Assembly: GCA_043782485.1 (NCBI GenBank)
Contig: JAYWAL010000110.1
Location: 1-28,437 of the forward strand
DNA from: JANXUC01 sp043782485
GTDB lineage: Bacteria > Acidobacteriota > Terriglobia > Terriglobales > Acidobacteriaceae
Length of the DNA stretch: 28,437 nucleotides
Direction of reading: 5' to 3'
Shown: positions 8,119 through 16,225 of the stretch, one piece after another
Layout of the letters: each line of letters begins with the position of its first letter
Position numbering within the stretch: position 1 is the stretch's first letter
Translations under genes and position numbers: made by a program
Notes under the pieces: generated by a model
Told to the model about the DNA's origin: nothing
Database searches by the model: none
The model's input: only the letters and a program-made list of their open reading frames with translations

Positions 8119-9609
8119 CTACCAGGAATAATGCACGGTGTAGGTGATGACCTGCTCACCATCGGGTGCGATGGTTACTGGGAACTCGATGGTTTGCGAG
8201 TCCTTCTTTTTAAAGTCGTGGGAGTTTTCGGCCAGCTTCCAGTTCGTCCAGCGGTAGAGGTGTTCGACGACGCGGACCTGGACGGATTCTTTCTTGTGGT
8301 TGCGGACGCGGATTTCGAAGGTTTCGTCCATCCAGTTGTGGCTCGAGTCTACGTGAATGGTGGTGCGCTTGCGCTCGCCGTGGAGATCGAAGGAGTTGCC
8401 GGTGAAGACGCGGATGGTTTCGTCTTTGGGCGTGTGCTCGATGGTGTTTTCGCCGACGAATTCGAGGTGGCCGTCGGTGTCGCGGCGGTAGAAGCGCAGG
8501 CGGCCCTTGGGCAGGGCAATGCCGAGGTGGTTGGCTTCGGAGTTCTTGAACTCCTGCATCACCCAGATTTTGGGGTTCGACTGCGTGCCGTAGCTCTGGT
8601 CGCTGCGTGCCTGTTCGGGAGAGTAGTAGCCGTATTGGGCGATTTGCGCTCCGTCGTAGACGTAGAGGCGTTGCGACTGAATGCTGGTGGAGCGCACGAA
8701 TTCGACTTGTTTCGTTTCCTGATCGCGAAGCGTAGCTGGGCGGGCGAGGGTGTAAAGGTGGAATTCGTCGAAAGACTTCTCGCTAACGGGCGCGGTCATG
8801 GGGGCGGCTTCCGCCCTCATGGACTTAGCCATGTCATACATCCGTCCGCGAACGTCGTTCTCCTGGATTTTGTTGACGTCTCCAGCCAGCAGCTTGATGT
8901 TGGCGTTTTCGAAGGTTTTGCCGCTTTGGTTGTGCATGGTGATCCAGCCGACCATATCGAGTGAGTCGGTTTGGGCTTTCTTATTGGGGCTATCCGAGAC
9001 GACGAGGTTGTAATCGGCTTGCCAGCTCATGCCGCCGCTGACGTAGGAAATTTCGGCGTCGGTTTTTCCGGCGGAGTTGGTTTCCAGCAGCCAGTTGAGT
9101 GTGGGCTTCAGGATGGAATCGCCCGTGAGTGCGGGGAACAGCGGCTGGCCGGGCAGGCCAAAGCGCAGGATGCCATCGACTTCGATGATGGGCTGGGTGA
9201 AGGCGCCGCCGGGAACGTAGCCGCTGCGAATGACTTTGCCTTTTACGGTCTCATCTTTGGTGTTGCCGTTGCGGTTGATGAGGAAGTCGAGCGACTTGCC
9301 TTCGTAGAACGAGAGCAGCAGCTCCTGCGAGATGGGGTCGTTGCGGTAGCTTTGTTCCAGAATCTGGAGAGGCCGGCCGGTGAGGTCGCGGAGAATGACG
9401 GAATCGGGTTCGAGATGCGAGGTCATGCCTGAGAACTCGACGTGGTTGATGCCGGAGTGAAGATCAAGCGGCAGCTTTTCGCGGGCCACGAAGAAGTTCT
9501 GGTTGTAGATGGTGAGCGCGGCATCGGAGCCCTGGACGGTGGTTTTGGCGGAGTCCTGGGCGAAGGCGGTGGTGGCGGCTAAGAGTAAGAAGAGCTTCTT
9601 GAGATTCAT
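8119..9609 (-). CDS. Exported DUF4139-domain protein
   Basis: A 496-residue protein starting at ATG 9609, with a clear signal peptide (MNLKKLFLLLAATTAFA, cleavage before QDS). The body is beta-rich and resembles DUF4139 proteins: a central region with DAEISYVSGGMSWQADYNLV, and a C-terminal part with VRVVEHLYRWTNWKLAENS and a final YTVHYSW. The family is exported or envelope-associated and of unknown molecular function. The frame remains open to 10122, but the added residues are Pro/Arg-rich without family character and cover the divergent fusA-like promoter, so the shorter start was chosen; it has a purine-rich AAGGGGA about 11 bases upstream. Transcribed divergently from the EF-G paralogue, and its 3' end is followed by a hairpin repeat. 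Confidence 0.8.
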   Translation of the reverse strand: MNLKKLFLLLAATTAFAQDSAKTTVQGSDAALTIYNQNFFVAREKLPLDLHSGINHVEFSGMTSHLEPDSVILRDLTGRPLQILEQSYRNDPISQELLLSFYEGKSLDFLINRNGNTKDETVKGKVIRSGYVPGGAFTQPIIEVDGILRFGLPGQPLFPALTGDSILKPTLNWLLETNSAGKTDAEISYVSGGMSWQADYNLVVSDSPNKKAQTDSLDMVGWITMHNQSGKTFENANIKLLAGDVNKIQENDVRGRMYDMAKSMRAEAAPMTAPVSEKSFDEFHLYTLARPATLRDQETKQVEFVRSTSIQSQRLYVYDGAQIAQYGYYSPEQARSDQSYGTQSNPKIWVMQEFKNSEANHLGIALPKGRLRFYRRDTDGHLEFVGENTIEHTPKDETIRVFTGNSFDLHGERKRTTIHVDSSHNWMDETFEIRVRNHKKESVQVRVVEHLYRWTNWKLAENSHDFKKKDSQTIEFPVTIAPDGEQVITYTVHYSW

Positions 9610-10065
9610 AAGTTGGGTGATCCCCTTTGATTTCTGGCGGCGGAGGGGGATTGCATCCGCACTTGGGATGAACGGGCTGGGAGGGGCTTCTTGCAGGGGC
9701 ATTTCAGCGGTTACTCGGGCGCGAGAGGGTAACCAGTTGGGGGCGGCGGCGGAGCGGAAGGCCCTGCTGGCTTGCGTGCGTCGGCCCATCCCAGTTCTGA
9801 TGGTGGGATCTGCCGCTAAGTTCCGGACGGGTGTCGGTGTGGCAGGGGTCCTTCGACTCCACCCCGCCGTTCGCAGAGCGAACGGGAAGGTTACGCTCAG
9901 GATGAAAGTGGTTTTATCGGATGGGGCACTGTCGTAGGGCGGGCGTTTGAGCGATCTTCCCGCCTGTGCTAGCATCTGGGGTTTTGCAGGGTGGTCTGCG
10001 GGTTTGCCCTGCGATTCGGTCTGGTTGGGTGGTTGCCTGATGCCTGGACGCAGAAGGAGAGCCCT
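9610..10065. other. 456-bp divergent spacer between the DUF4139 gene and the EF-G paralogue
   Basis: No gene is supported here. At 9848-9904 there is a repeat-like stretch that opens CCTTCGACTCC, contains a perfect 8-bp hairpin CCGTTCGC-AGA-GCGAACGG (9867-9885) and closes GCTCAGGATGA. The rest holds the promoter of the EF-G gene (9947-9975) and presumably that of the DUF4139 gene. Confidence 0.5.
9947..9975 (+). promoter_or_regulatory. Candidate promoter of the EF-G paralogue
   Basis: TTGAGC (9947-9952), a 17-bp spacer and TAGCAT (9970-9975). Each hexamer matches four of six consensus bases. The predicted leader is about 85 bases. Confidence 0.4.
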
Positions 10066-12168
10066 GTGAAAGTCTACGAAAGCGCGAACCTGAGGAACCT
10101 GGCCGTTGTCGGCCATGGGCACGCCGGAAAAACTTCCCTGATCTCAGCCATGTTGTACACCGCTGGCGCCACGCCGCGTTTGGGTCGCGTGGACGACGGC
10201 AGTGCTGTGACCGACCACGACGAAGAGGAGATTGCGCGGAAGATGTCGCTCTCCTGCGGCGTTGCGTTTGCGGAATGGGGGAAGAGCAAAATCAATCTGC
10301 TCGATACGCCAGGCTTCAGCATGTTTGTCCACGAGGCCAAGATGGTGCTGCCTGTGGTGGAGGCCGCGCTGGTAGTTGTGGATGGCGTGGCGGGCGTGGA
10401 GGTGGTGACCGAACGGGTGTGGGGCTATTGCGAGGAGATCAACCTGCCGCGCTTGATTGTAGCCAGCAGGATGGACCGCGAGCGCGCGGACGCTGAGCAT
10501 GTTCTGGAATCTTTGACGAAAGCGTTTGGGCGGAACGTCACCCCCTTACAGATGGTGATTGGTAAAGAAAAAACCTTTAGGGGCGTGGTGGACCTGGTGC
10601 GCATGAAGGCGCGACTGTACGACATGGGCGGAAACGGCAAAGGCAAAGAGACGGATATTCCTGACGACTTGAAAGCGGCGGCGCAGGAAGCCCACGAGCG
10701 GCTGGTGGAGCTGGTGGCCGAGGGGAAAGACGAGTTGATGGAGGAGTTCTTTGAGAAGGGAACGATCCCCGAGGAGGACTTAATACCCGCGCTGCACGAG
10801 GCGATTCGCGAGGACCGGATATTTCCGGTGATGTTCGCGTCCGGGTTGGGCAACGTGGCGGCAGATGAAGTGATGGATTTTGTTGTGGACTACGTTCCGG
10901 CGCCTGTGGAGCGCGGGGTCGTGCTGGGAGATCCGGGAAGCAACGGGGCACCTCCGGCGAGAAGGGTTTCGGATGCGGAGCCGGGGTCGCTATACGTGTT
11001 TAAGACCGTGTCGGATCCGTTTTCGGGCAGGGTGTCGCACTTCCGCGTGTTTTCCGGAGTGCTGAAGAACGATGCGACGGTGCAGAATTTTGAGCGGAAT
11101 TCCTCCGAGAAGTTCGCGCATCTTTCCGTGATGCAGGGGAAGACTGCGGTGCCGGTTCCGGAGTTGCATGCTGGGGACATTGGTTCGGTCGCGAAATTGA
11201 AAGACACCTTGACCGGTGACAGCCTGGGCGATAAGGCTTCGCCCATTCGCTATCCGCATATCCAACTGCCGGAACCGGCGATTACGTTTGCGGTAGAGCC
11301 GAAGAGCCGCGCGGATGAAGATAAGCTGAGCAGTGGCCTGCACAAGTTGATGGAAGAAGATGCTATGCTGCGGTTCTTCCGCGACCCGCAGACGAACGAA
11401 TTTCTCATCGCCGGGACGGGGCAGCAGCATATTGAAGTGGCTGTAGCGCGTTTGAAGAAGCGCTACCACGCGGAAGTCGTGTTGAAGGCGCCGAAAGTTC
11501 CGTATCGGGAAACCATCCGTGGCAAGGCTGATGTGCAGGGCCGGCACAAGAAGCAGTCGGGCGGACACGGGCAGTATGGCGATTGCAAAATTAAGATCGA
11601 GCCTCTGCCGCGGGGCGGGCAGTTTGAGTTTGTGAATGCAATTTTTGGTGGTGCGATTCCGAAGAACTACATTCCGGCGGTGGAGAAGGGAATTCGCGAC
11701 ACGGCGGCGCGTGGGTACCTGGCGGGCTTCCCGGTTGTGGACTTTCGCGTGACACTCTACGACGGGTCGTATCACGATGTGGATTCCAACGACTTGTCCT
11801 TCCAGGTTGCGGGGCGCATCGCCTTCCGCAAAGCGATGGAAGTGGCCAAGGCGACGCTGCTCGAACCCATTATGGCGGTGACAATCACTGCGCCCGATGA
11901 ATTCGCGGGCAGCATCATGGGCGACCTAAATTCGCGGCGCGGACGCATTCAGGGCATGGACAACAAGGGCGGCAGCACCATCGTCCGCGCCGAGGCTCCG
12001 ATGGCGGAGATGCTGACCTACGGCGTGGACCTGACGGCCATGACGCAGGGACGCGGTAGTTTCAATATGGAAATGAACCACTACGACGTTGTTCCGGCGC
12101 AGTTGCAGGAGAAAATCGTGGAGAAGGCTCGGGCGGCGAGGGGCGACGTGAAGGATGAGGACGAATAA
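10066..12168 (+). CDS. Elongation factor G paralogue (EF-G-2-like GTPase)
   Basis: A 700-residue EF-G-type GTPase. GTG 10066 was chosen because AAGGAGA lies 5 bases upstream; the frame continues further upstream without family sequence. G domain: P-loop GHGHAGKTS (16-24, where EF-G has AHIDAGKTT), G3 DTPG (80-83), and G4 SRMD (134-137) instead of NKxD. Domain IV contains GKADVQGRHKKQSGGHGQYG and domain V contains EPIMAVTITAPDEFAGSIMGDLNSRRGRIQG. The opening GHGHAGKTSL and the RVDDGSAVTDHDEEE switch region resemble the secondary EF-G (EF-G-2/FusA2) group more than canonical translocase. It stands apart from any str operon, which also suggests a paralogue. Its task, perhaps stress-related or accessory translocation, cannot be read from the sequence. 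Confidence 0.88.
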   Translation: MKVYESANLRNLAVVGHGHAGKTSLISAMLYTAGATPRLGRVDDGSAVTDHDEEEIARKMSLSCGVAFAEWGKSKINLLDTPGFSMFVHEAKMVLPVVEAALVVVDGVAGVEVVTERVWGYCEEINLPRLIVASRMDRERADAEHVLESLTKAFGRNVTPLQMVIGKEKTFRGVVDLVRMKARLYDMGGNGKGKETDIPDDLKAAAQEAHERLVELVAEGKDELMEEFFEKGTIPEEDLIPALHEAIREDRIFPVMFASGLGNVAADEVMDFVVDYVPAPVERGVVLGDPGSNGAPPARRVSDAEPGSLYVFKTVSDPFSGRVSHFRVFSGVLKNDATVQNFERNSSEKFAHLSVMQGKTAVPVPELHAGDIGSVAKLKDTLTGDSLGDKASPIRYPHIQLPEPAITFAVEPKSRADEDKLSSGLHKLMEEDAMLRFFRDPQTNEFLIAGTGQQHIEVAVARLKKRYHAEVVLKAPKVPYRETIRGKADVQGRHKKQSGGHGQYGDCKIKIEPLPRGGQFEFVNAIFGGAIPKNYIPAVEKGIRDTAARGYLAGFPVVDFRVTLYDGSYHDVDSNDLSFQVAGRIAFRKAMEVAKATLLEPIMAVTITAPDEFAGSIMGDLNSRRGRIQGMDNKGGSTIVRAEAPMAEMLTYGVDLTAMTQGRGSFNMEMNHYDVVPAQLQEKIVEKARAARGDVKDEDE

Positions 12169-12191
12169 CGGTGTCAATGCTGCGGGGTAAG

Positions 12192-12233
12192 TCCCCGCCC
12201 TGTCGCAAAGAGCGCGACAAGGACGGGGCACCC
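12192..12233 (+). repeat. 42-bp GC-rich hairpin repeat, copy 2
   Basis: Differs from copy 1 (8069-8110) at two positions. Imperfect outer stem CCCCG...CGGGG, inner stem TGTCGC/GCGACA. It sits 23 bp after the EF-G paralogue stop and 10 bp before the annotated ruvB start, where a ribosome-binding site would be expected. Confidence 0.75.
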
Positions 12234-12243
12234 CTCAAATATT

Positions 12244-13362
12244 GTGGTGCCGACTGCCGAGACAGCTACATCGACAATTGCGTCCGAAGAGTTTTCGCTT
12301 TACTATCGCCCTAACGTGCCTCTCCAAGCTAAAGATCAAGATGAGAAGGAACGGCTCGTCTCCGCCGCGCCGGTGGATGACGATTCGTCGTTCGAGCTGA
12401 AGCTGCGTCCGCAGCGGCTGGCCGAGTTCATTGGTCAGAACAAAGTCAAAGACAATCTCGCCATTGCCATTGAAGCGGCAAAATCGCGCGGCGAAGCGCT
12501 CGATCACGTGCTGCTCTACGGTCCGCCGGGACTGGGCAAGACGACGCTGGCGAACATTATTGCCAACGAAATGGGCGCGGCGTTTCAGTCGACGGCCGCT
12601 CCGGCGTTGCAGATCAAGGGCGACCTCACTGCCGTTTTGACCAATCTGCAAAACAAGCAGGTCTTGTTCATCGACGAAATTCACCGCATGCAGCCGGTGC
12701 TGGAAGAAATTCTTTACTCGGCGCTGGAGGACTACAAGCTCGATATCATCATTGGCCAAGGGCCGTCGGCGCGGACGCATACTCTGGAGGTGCAGCCCTT
12801 TACGTTTGTCGGGGCGACGACGCGGGCCGGGTTGCTGTCAGCACCTTTACGGTCGCGGTTTGGCATCGTTCTTCGATTGGAATTCTATACTCCCGAAGAT
12901 CTACGCATAATCGTGGAGCGGTCGGCGGAAATCCTGGGCGTCGAGGTGGATACGCCCGGTGCAATTGAAATCGCAGGTCGCTCGCGGGGCACGCCGCGCA
13001 TTGCCAACCGCCTGCTGCGCCGCGTGCGGGACTATGCGCAGGTTCGCGGCGACGGTCGGGTGAACAAGGCAACCGCGCAGGCCGCGCTGGAAATGCTCGA
13101 AGTCGACCAATACGGCCTCGACGAGATGGACCGCAAGCTGTTGCTCTCGATTATCGAACGGCACCAGGGTGGGCCGGTGGGGCTGGAAACTTTGGCGGCG
13201 GCGCTGGCGGAAGACACGGATGCGATCGAAGACATCTACGAGCCTTTCCTGATGCAGATTGGGTTCTTAAACCGAACGCCGCGTGGCCGGGTGGCCACGC
13301 AGTTGGCATATGACCATTTGGGGATTACGCCGAACAAGCGGCAGCAGAGTAGTTTGTTTTGA
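12244..13362 (+). CDS. ruvB: Holliday junction branch-migration helicase RuvB
   Basis: Motor ATPase that, with RuvA and RuvC, drives branch migration of Holliday junctions. The AAA+ core has Walker A GPPGLGKTT (93-101), Walker B LFIDEIHR (141-148), then FVGATTRAGLLSAPLRSRFG with the sensor and arginine-finger region, and a C-terminal winged-helix domain (LDEMDRKLLLSIIERHQGGPVG). At 372 residues it is longer than the usual ~335-345 because about 35 residues precede the common ERLVSA start. No good ribosome-binding site precedes GTG 12244, so a later GTG at 12316 (giving an N-terminus of usual length) is possible. ruvA follows downstream after a repeat-bearing spacer, the reverse of the E. coli order. 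Confidence 0.95.
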   Translation: MVPTAETATSTIASEEFSLYYRPNVPLQAKDQDEKERLVSAAPVDDDSSFELKLRPQRLAEFIGQNKVKDNLAIAIEAAKSRGEALDHVLLYGPPGLGKTTLANIIANEMGAAFQSTAAPALQIKGDLTAVLTNLQNKQVLFIDEIHRMQPVLEEILYSALEDYKLDIIIGQGPSARTHTLEVQPFTFVGATTRAGLLSAPLRSRFGIVLRLEFYTPEDLRIIVERSAEILGVEVDTPGAIEIAGRSRGTPRIANRLLRRVRDYAQVRGDGRVNKATAQAALEMLEVDQYGLDEMDRKLLLSIIERHQGGPVGLETLAAALAEDTDAIEDIYEPFLMQIGFLNRTPRGRVATQLAYDHLGITPNKRQQSSLF

Positions 13363-13389
13363 GAGGCATTGCGGAAGCCAGAAGTGCGA

Positions 13390-13455
13390 TTGCAGAAGTC
13401 AGAATTCAGATTGCAGAAGTGAGAGCGATCTTTGGATTTTCACTTCTGCAATCTG
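13390..13455 (+). repeat. GCAGAAGT-type hairpin repeat between ruvB and ruvA
   Basis: CAGATTGCAGAAGTGA (13407-13422) pairs perfectly with TCACTTCTGCAATCTG (13440-13455) around a 17-base loop. The first 33 bases (13390-13422) match 17088-17120 at 31 positions. Confidence 0.65.
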
Positions 13456-13496
13456 ACTTCTTCTTATGACTTTTTCAATCTGATTTTCCCCATCCT

Positions 13497-14084
13497 ATGA
13501 TCGCTCACCTTAGAGGCAAGCTCCTGGCCAAGTACCCCAATCAAGCGATTGTGGAGGCGGGCGGCGTTGGTTATGACGTGAACATTAGCGTGCCTACATT
13601 TTCTTCGCTGCCAGACGTCGGCAACGAAGTAGCGCTGTTCATTCACATGCACGTTCGTGAAGATGCGCTAGCACTCTACGGTTTTCTGCAAACCGCCGAC
13701 AAAACGCTCTTCGAAAAGTTGCTGAGTGTCAGCGGCATTGGACCCAAGCTGGCGAATACGATTCTCAGCGGTATGCCAGAGACCAGTCAGATCGTCGGCG
13801 CGATCCGCAGCGGCGATCTTGCGCGGCTGACTCGTATTCCGGGCGTGGGCAAGAAAACGGCCGAGCGCATGGTGTTGGAGTTGCGCGACAAATTCCCTAT
13901 GGTGGGTGCGGAAGAAAAACCGAGAGCCGCCGCGACGCCGGTGCGGGAAGACGTGACGTCCGCGCTGATCAATCTGGGCTACAAGCCTGGCGAAGTGGAG
14001 AAGGCGCTGTCAGCGATCGCCAGCAGCAAGCCGGAGTCTTTCGATCTTTTGTTCCGCGAGGCGATGGGATTGCTATCGAAATAG
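13497..14084 (+). CDS. ruvA: Holliday junction DNA-binding protein RuvA
   Basis: A 195-residue RuvA, which binds four-way junctions as a tetramer and loads RuvB rings. N-terminal OB-fold (MIAHLRGKLLAKYPN; VEAGGVGYDVNISVP; HVREDALALYGF), two helix-hairpin-helix motifs (LLSVSGIGPKLA; LTRIPGVGKKTAERMVLEL) and a C-terminal domain (VTSALINLGYKPGEVEKA) that contacts RuvB. It starts 134 bp after ruvB, with a hairpin repeat in between. The 3' end is 7 bp from the convergent hypothetical gene. Confidence 0.96.
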   Translation: MIAHLRGKLLAKYPNQAIVEAGGVGYDVNISVPTFSSLPDVGNEVALFIHMHVREDALALYGFLQTADKTLFEKLLSVSGIGPKLANTILSGMPETSQIVGAIRSGDLARLTRIPGVGKKTAERMVLELRDKFPMVGAEEKPRAAATPVREDVTSALINLGYKPGEVEKALSAIASSKPESFDLLFREAMGLLSK

Positions 14085-14091
14085 CTGTCGG

Positions 14092-14385
14092 CTAGTTGCC
14101 GACGAATCTGAGCGACAGGTCTCGGTCGTCCTGGCAGGCGACCGCCATTTCCTGAATCTTGGTCCACGCCTCTTTCTGATTTTCGTCGGTGGCGCGGTCG
14201 CGCACGCGCGCCCATTCCTCCAGGAACGCCGCCATCTGAAGGTGGTTGAACACCGTGGTGCCGTAGGGGTCAACGCCGCGCAAAATGGGAAAATCCTTTT
14301 CCGCGTGGGCCGGAAGGACGCCATGCAACATGGCCCACTCGCCGCGTTCGCCTTGCTGGTCTTCGAGTTTTACAACCAAGGACAT
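14092..14385 (-). CDS. Conserved hypothetical protein, 97 residues
   Basis: A small soluble protein with an acidic centre. The segment RGVDPYGTTVFNHLQMAAFLEEW followed by a helical stretch resembles a group of uncharacterised bacterial proteins that I recall only by pattern; I cannot name a family. There is no signal peptide or membrane segment. AAGG lies 7 bases before ATG 14385, supporting translation. It is convergent with ruvA, and a MITE-like element lies on its 5' side. No function is proposed. Confidence 0.65.
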   Translation of the reverse strand: MSLVVKLEDQQGERGEWAMLHGVLPAHAEKDFPILRGVDPYGTTVFNHLQMAAFLEEWARVRDRATDENQKEAWTKIQEMAVACQDDRDLSLRFVGN

Positions 14386-14514
14386 AGGGTAGCCTTAACA
14401 GCACTCTACCAATGGCGTAAGCGTTTTCCAAGTGTGGAGATGGGCACTCAGGTCCTGGGTTGGACCAAAGGGACTACGTGAGAACCTGGTGATTGGCAAA
14501 TGAATTATAAGAAT

Positions 14515-14691
14515 TGTCATTCCGAAGCGAAGCGAGGAATCCCCATGCCCTTCACCCTGCGATACTCTGGCACACTTTCTCACTGCGCCGCCAACAAGTC
14601 GGTAGCCCGAGCCAGCAGCACCGTGAGAAAGCTTGCGGCAGTCCCGCGGAATCGAGAGTAGAGGGATTCCTCGCTCCGCTTCGGAATGACA
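14515..14691. mobile_element. 177-bp MITE-like element with 29-bp terminal inverted repeats
   Basis: The left terminus (14515-14543, starting TGTCATTCCGAAGCGAAGCG) is the inverse complement of the right terminus (14663-14691, ending CCGCTTCGGAATGACA) with one mismatch in 29. An inner inverted repeat, CTTTCTCAC (14575-14583) with GTGAGAAAG (14623-14631), lies within. It has no coding capacity. A TA/AT-type target duplication is not evident. It occupies most of the 382-bp gap between the hypothetical gene and mnmE; nothing else was seen there. Confidence 0.65.
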
Positions 14692-14767
14692 GGATGGCCT
14701 GACGAGCAGCTCTCAAGGTGTCGCTAAAAAGCCTTTCGCGGGCGTGAGCGCCCATGCTCCACGCCCC

Positions 14768-16120
14768 CTACTTGCCAATGCAGAACGTGCCAAAGATTAG
14801 GTTGAGGATGTCGTCGGTCGTGGTGGTGCCGGTGATTTCGTCGAGCGCGCGCAGAGCGGCGTAGAGGTCGAGCAGCACCATTTCGTGGGGTACGCGACCA
14901 TCGACCGCGACTGCGGCGGCACCTAGCGATTGCAGAGACTGTTCCACGAGCTGCTGATGGCGAAGGTTGGTGAGAAAAGCTGTTTCTGTTTGCGGTGCGG
15001 CCGTTCCTTGAATCTGCCGCAGAATTTCCTCCCGCAACGCGGGGATGCCTTCGCCCGTGAGCGCGGAGGTGAAAACTACGGGCAAGGAAAAGCTTTCCGC
15101 GAGTCGCACGGCTGCAAGATCCGCCTTGTTGGCCACTACCATTCCCTTGCGCACAAGCGGTACTAACTCGCGGTCTTCGGCGGTGACGGGCTGTGAGGCA
15201 TCCAGAACAATCAACACCATGTCCGCGTCCGCCAGCGCTTCGCGGGATTTTTGAATGCCTAGAGTTTCGGCCTCGTCGTTGGACTCACGAAGTCCAGCCG
15301 TATCTACCAGCCGTAGCGGAATACCGCCGATGGCAACGGCTTCGCTTACCAAGTCGCGCGTTGTGCCCGGCGTCGCCGTCACGATGGCGCGTTCCCGCTC
15401 CACCAGCCGATTGAAGAGGCTAGACTTGCCCACATTTGGTCGTCCCACAATCGCGAGTGTCAGGCCCTCGAGCACGATCTTTCCGTAGGCGAACGAGCTG
15501 GCTAGCTGTTCCAGAGGCGCGCGAATTTCGGCGAGGAGGGTATGGATCGTCGGCGCAGGCAGCACGGGCACGTCGTCATCCGCGAAGTCGATGCCCGCTT
15601 CCAGGAGGGCAATCAGTTCAACCAGCTTCTTCTTCCCAGGTTGAAGGATGCGGGAAAGCGCTCCCCCAAGCTGCTGCGCGGCTACCTGCGCTTGGTACAA
15701 AGTTTGCGAATCGATCAGGTCGCGAACGGCCTCGGCTTGCGCCAGATCGATGCGACCGTTGAGGAACGCCCTCATGGTGAACTCGCCTGGTTCCGCCAAA
15801 CGCGCGCCGCGCGCCAAGGCCAGGTGCACGATGTGCTGAAGGACAACAGGCGACCCGTGGGCGGAAATTTCGACTACGTTCTCAGAGGTGTAGGACTGTG
15901 GTTTTTGGAAATAAGTAACGACCACTTCATCGATGCGCACGCCAGCGGACGTAGGGTCTACCAGTTCTCCAAATAGCGCGCGTCCTGCTTCCAGCGCGGC
16001 CTTCATCCGCAGCATGGGTGCCGAAATGGAAACCGCATCTGGTCCCGACAGGCGAACCACGCCCAGACCGCCGCGTCCGGGCGGAGTGGCAATGGCGACG
16101 ATGGTGTCATCAAGAGGCAT
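14768..16120 (-). CDS. mnmE: tRNA modification GTPase MnmE
   Basis: A 450-residue MnmE (TrmE), which with MnmG installs the 5-carboxymethylaminomethyl-type group on wobble U34 of certain tRNAs. The N-terminal formyl-THF-binding domain is present (DTIVAIATPPGRGGLGVVRLSG; EPGEFTMRAFLNGRIDLAQAE). The embedded G domain has GRPNVGKSS (226-234), TTRD (253-256), DTAG (273-276) and NKAD (331-334). The protein ends in the conserved CxGK box, FCIGK (446-450), whose Cys is essential. Last gene of the rpmH-to-mnmE block, separated from jag by the DUF1003 gene. No strong ribosome-binding site is visible. mnmG is not in the window. Confidence 0.96.
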   Translation of the reverse strand: MPLDDTIVAIATPPGRGGLGVVRLSGPDAVSISAPMLRMKAALEAGRALFGELVDPTSAGVRIDEVVVTYFQKPQSYTSENVVEISAHGSPVVLQHIVHLALARGARLAEPGEFTMRAFLNGRIDLAQAEAVRDLIDSQTLYQAQVAAQQLGGALSRILQPGKKKLVELIALLEAGIDFADDDVPVLPAPTIHTLLAEIRAPLEQLASSFAYGKIVLEGLTLAIVGRPNVGKSSLFNRLVERERAIVTATPGTTRDLVSEAVAIGGIPLRLVDTAGLRESNDEAETLGIQKSREALADADMVLIVLDASQPVTAEDRELVPLVRKGMVVANKADLAAVRLAESFSLPVVFTSALTGEGIPALREEILRQIQGTAAPQTETAFLTNLRHQQLVEQSLQSLGAAAVAVDGRVPHEMVLLDLYAALRALDEITGTTTTDDILNLIFGTFCIGK

Positions 16121-16137
16121 GTACGAACAACAATGCA

Positions 16138-16222
16138 GGCACGGGCGTCCCCGCCCGTGCTCGACTTAAGATTCTGAGCTAATTTTGCTGAACCCGCACG
16201 GGCGAGGACGCCCGCGCCTCCA
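16138..16222. repeat. Pair of GC hairpin repeats upstream of mnmE
   Basis: The 23 bases at 16138-16160 form GCACGGGCG-TCCC-CGCCCGTGC and are identical to 27884-27906. A related element starting GCACGGGCGAGGACGCCCG lies at 16196-16222, next to the stop of the DUF1003 gene. Together they fill the spacer between two minus-strand genes and could act as terminators or RNA-stabilising hairpins. Confidence 0.65.
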
Positions 16223-16225
16223 TCG

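Noticed and set aside
8131..8964. Long plus-strand open frame opposite the DUF4139 gene
   Set aside because: An antisense shadow of a GC-rich gene with Val/Gly-biased composition; the minus-strand gene has a signal peptide and family motifs.
9991..10065. Upstream start for the EF-G paralogue
   Set aside because: GTG 10066 has AAGGAGA five bases before it and starts the family sequence; the upstream residues are unrelated.
9610..10122. N-terminal extension of the DUF4139 frame up to 10122
   Set aside because: The added residues are Pro/Arg-rich without family similarity, cover the divergent promoter, and would place the signal peptide in the middle of the protein.
10990..11775. Long minus-strand open frame opposite the EF-G paralogue
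   Set aside because: The opposite strand carries conserved EF-G domains; this frame is Arg/His-rich with no motif.
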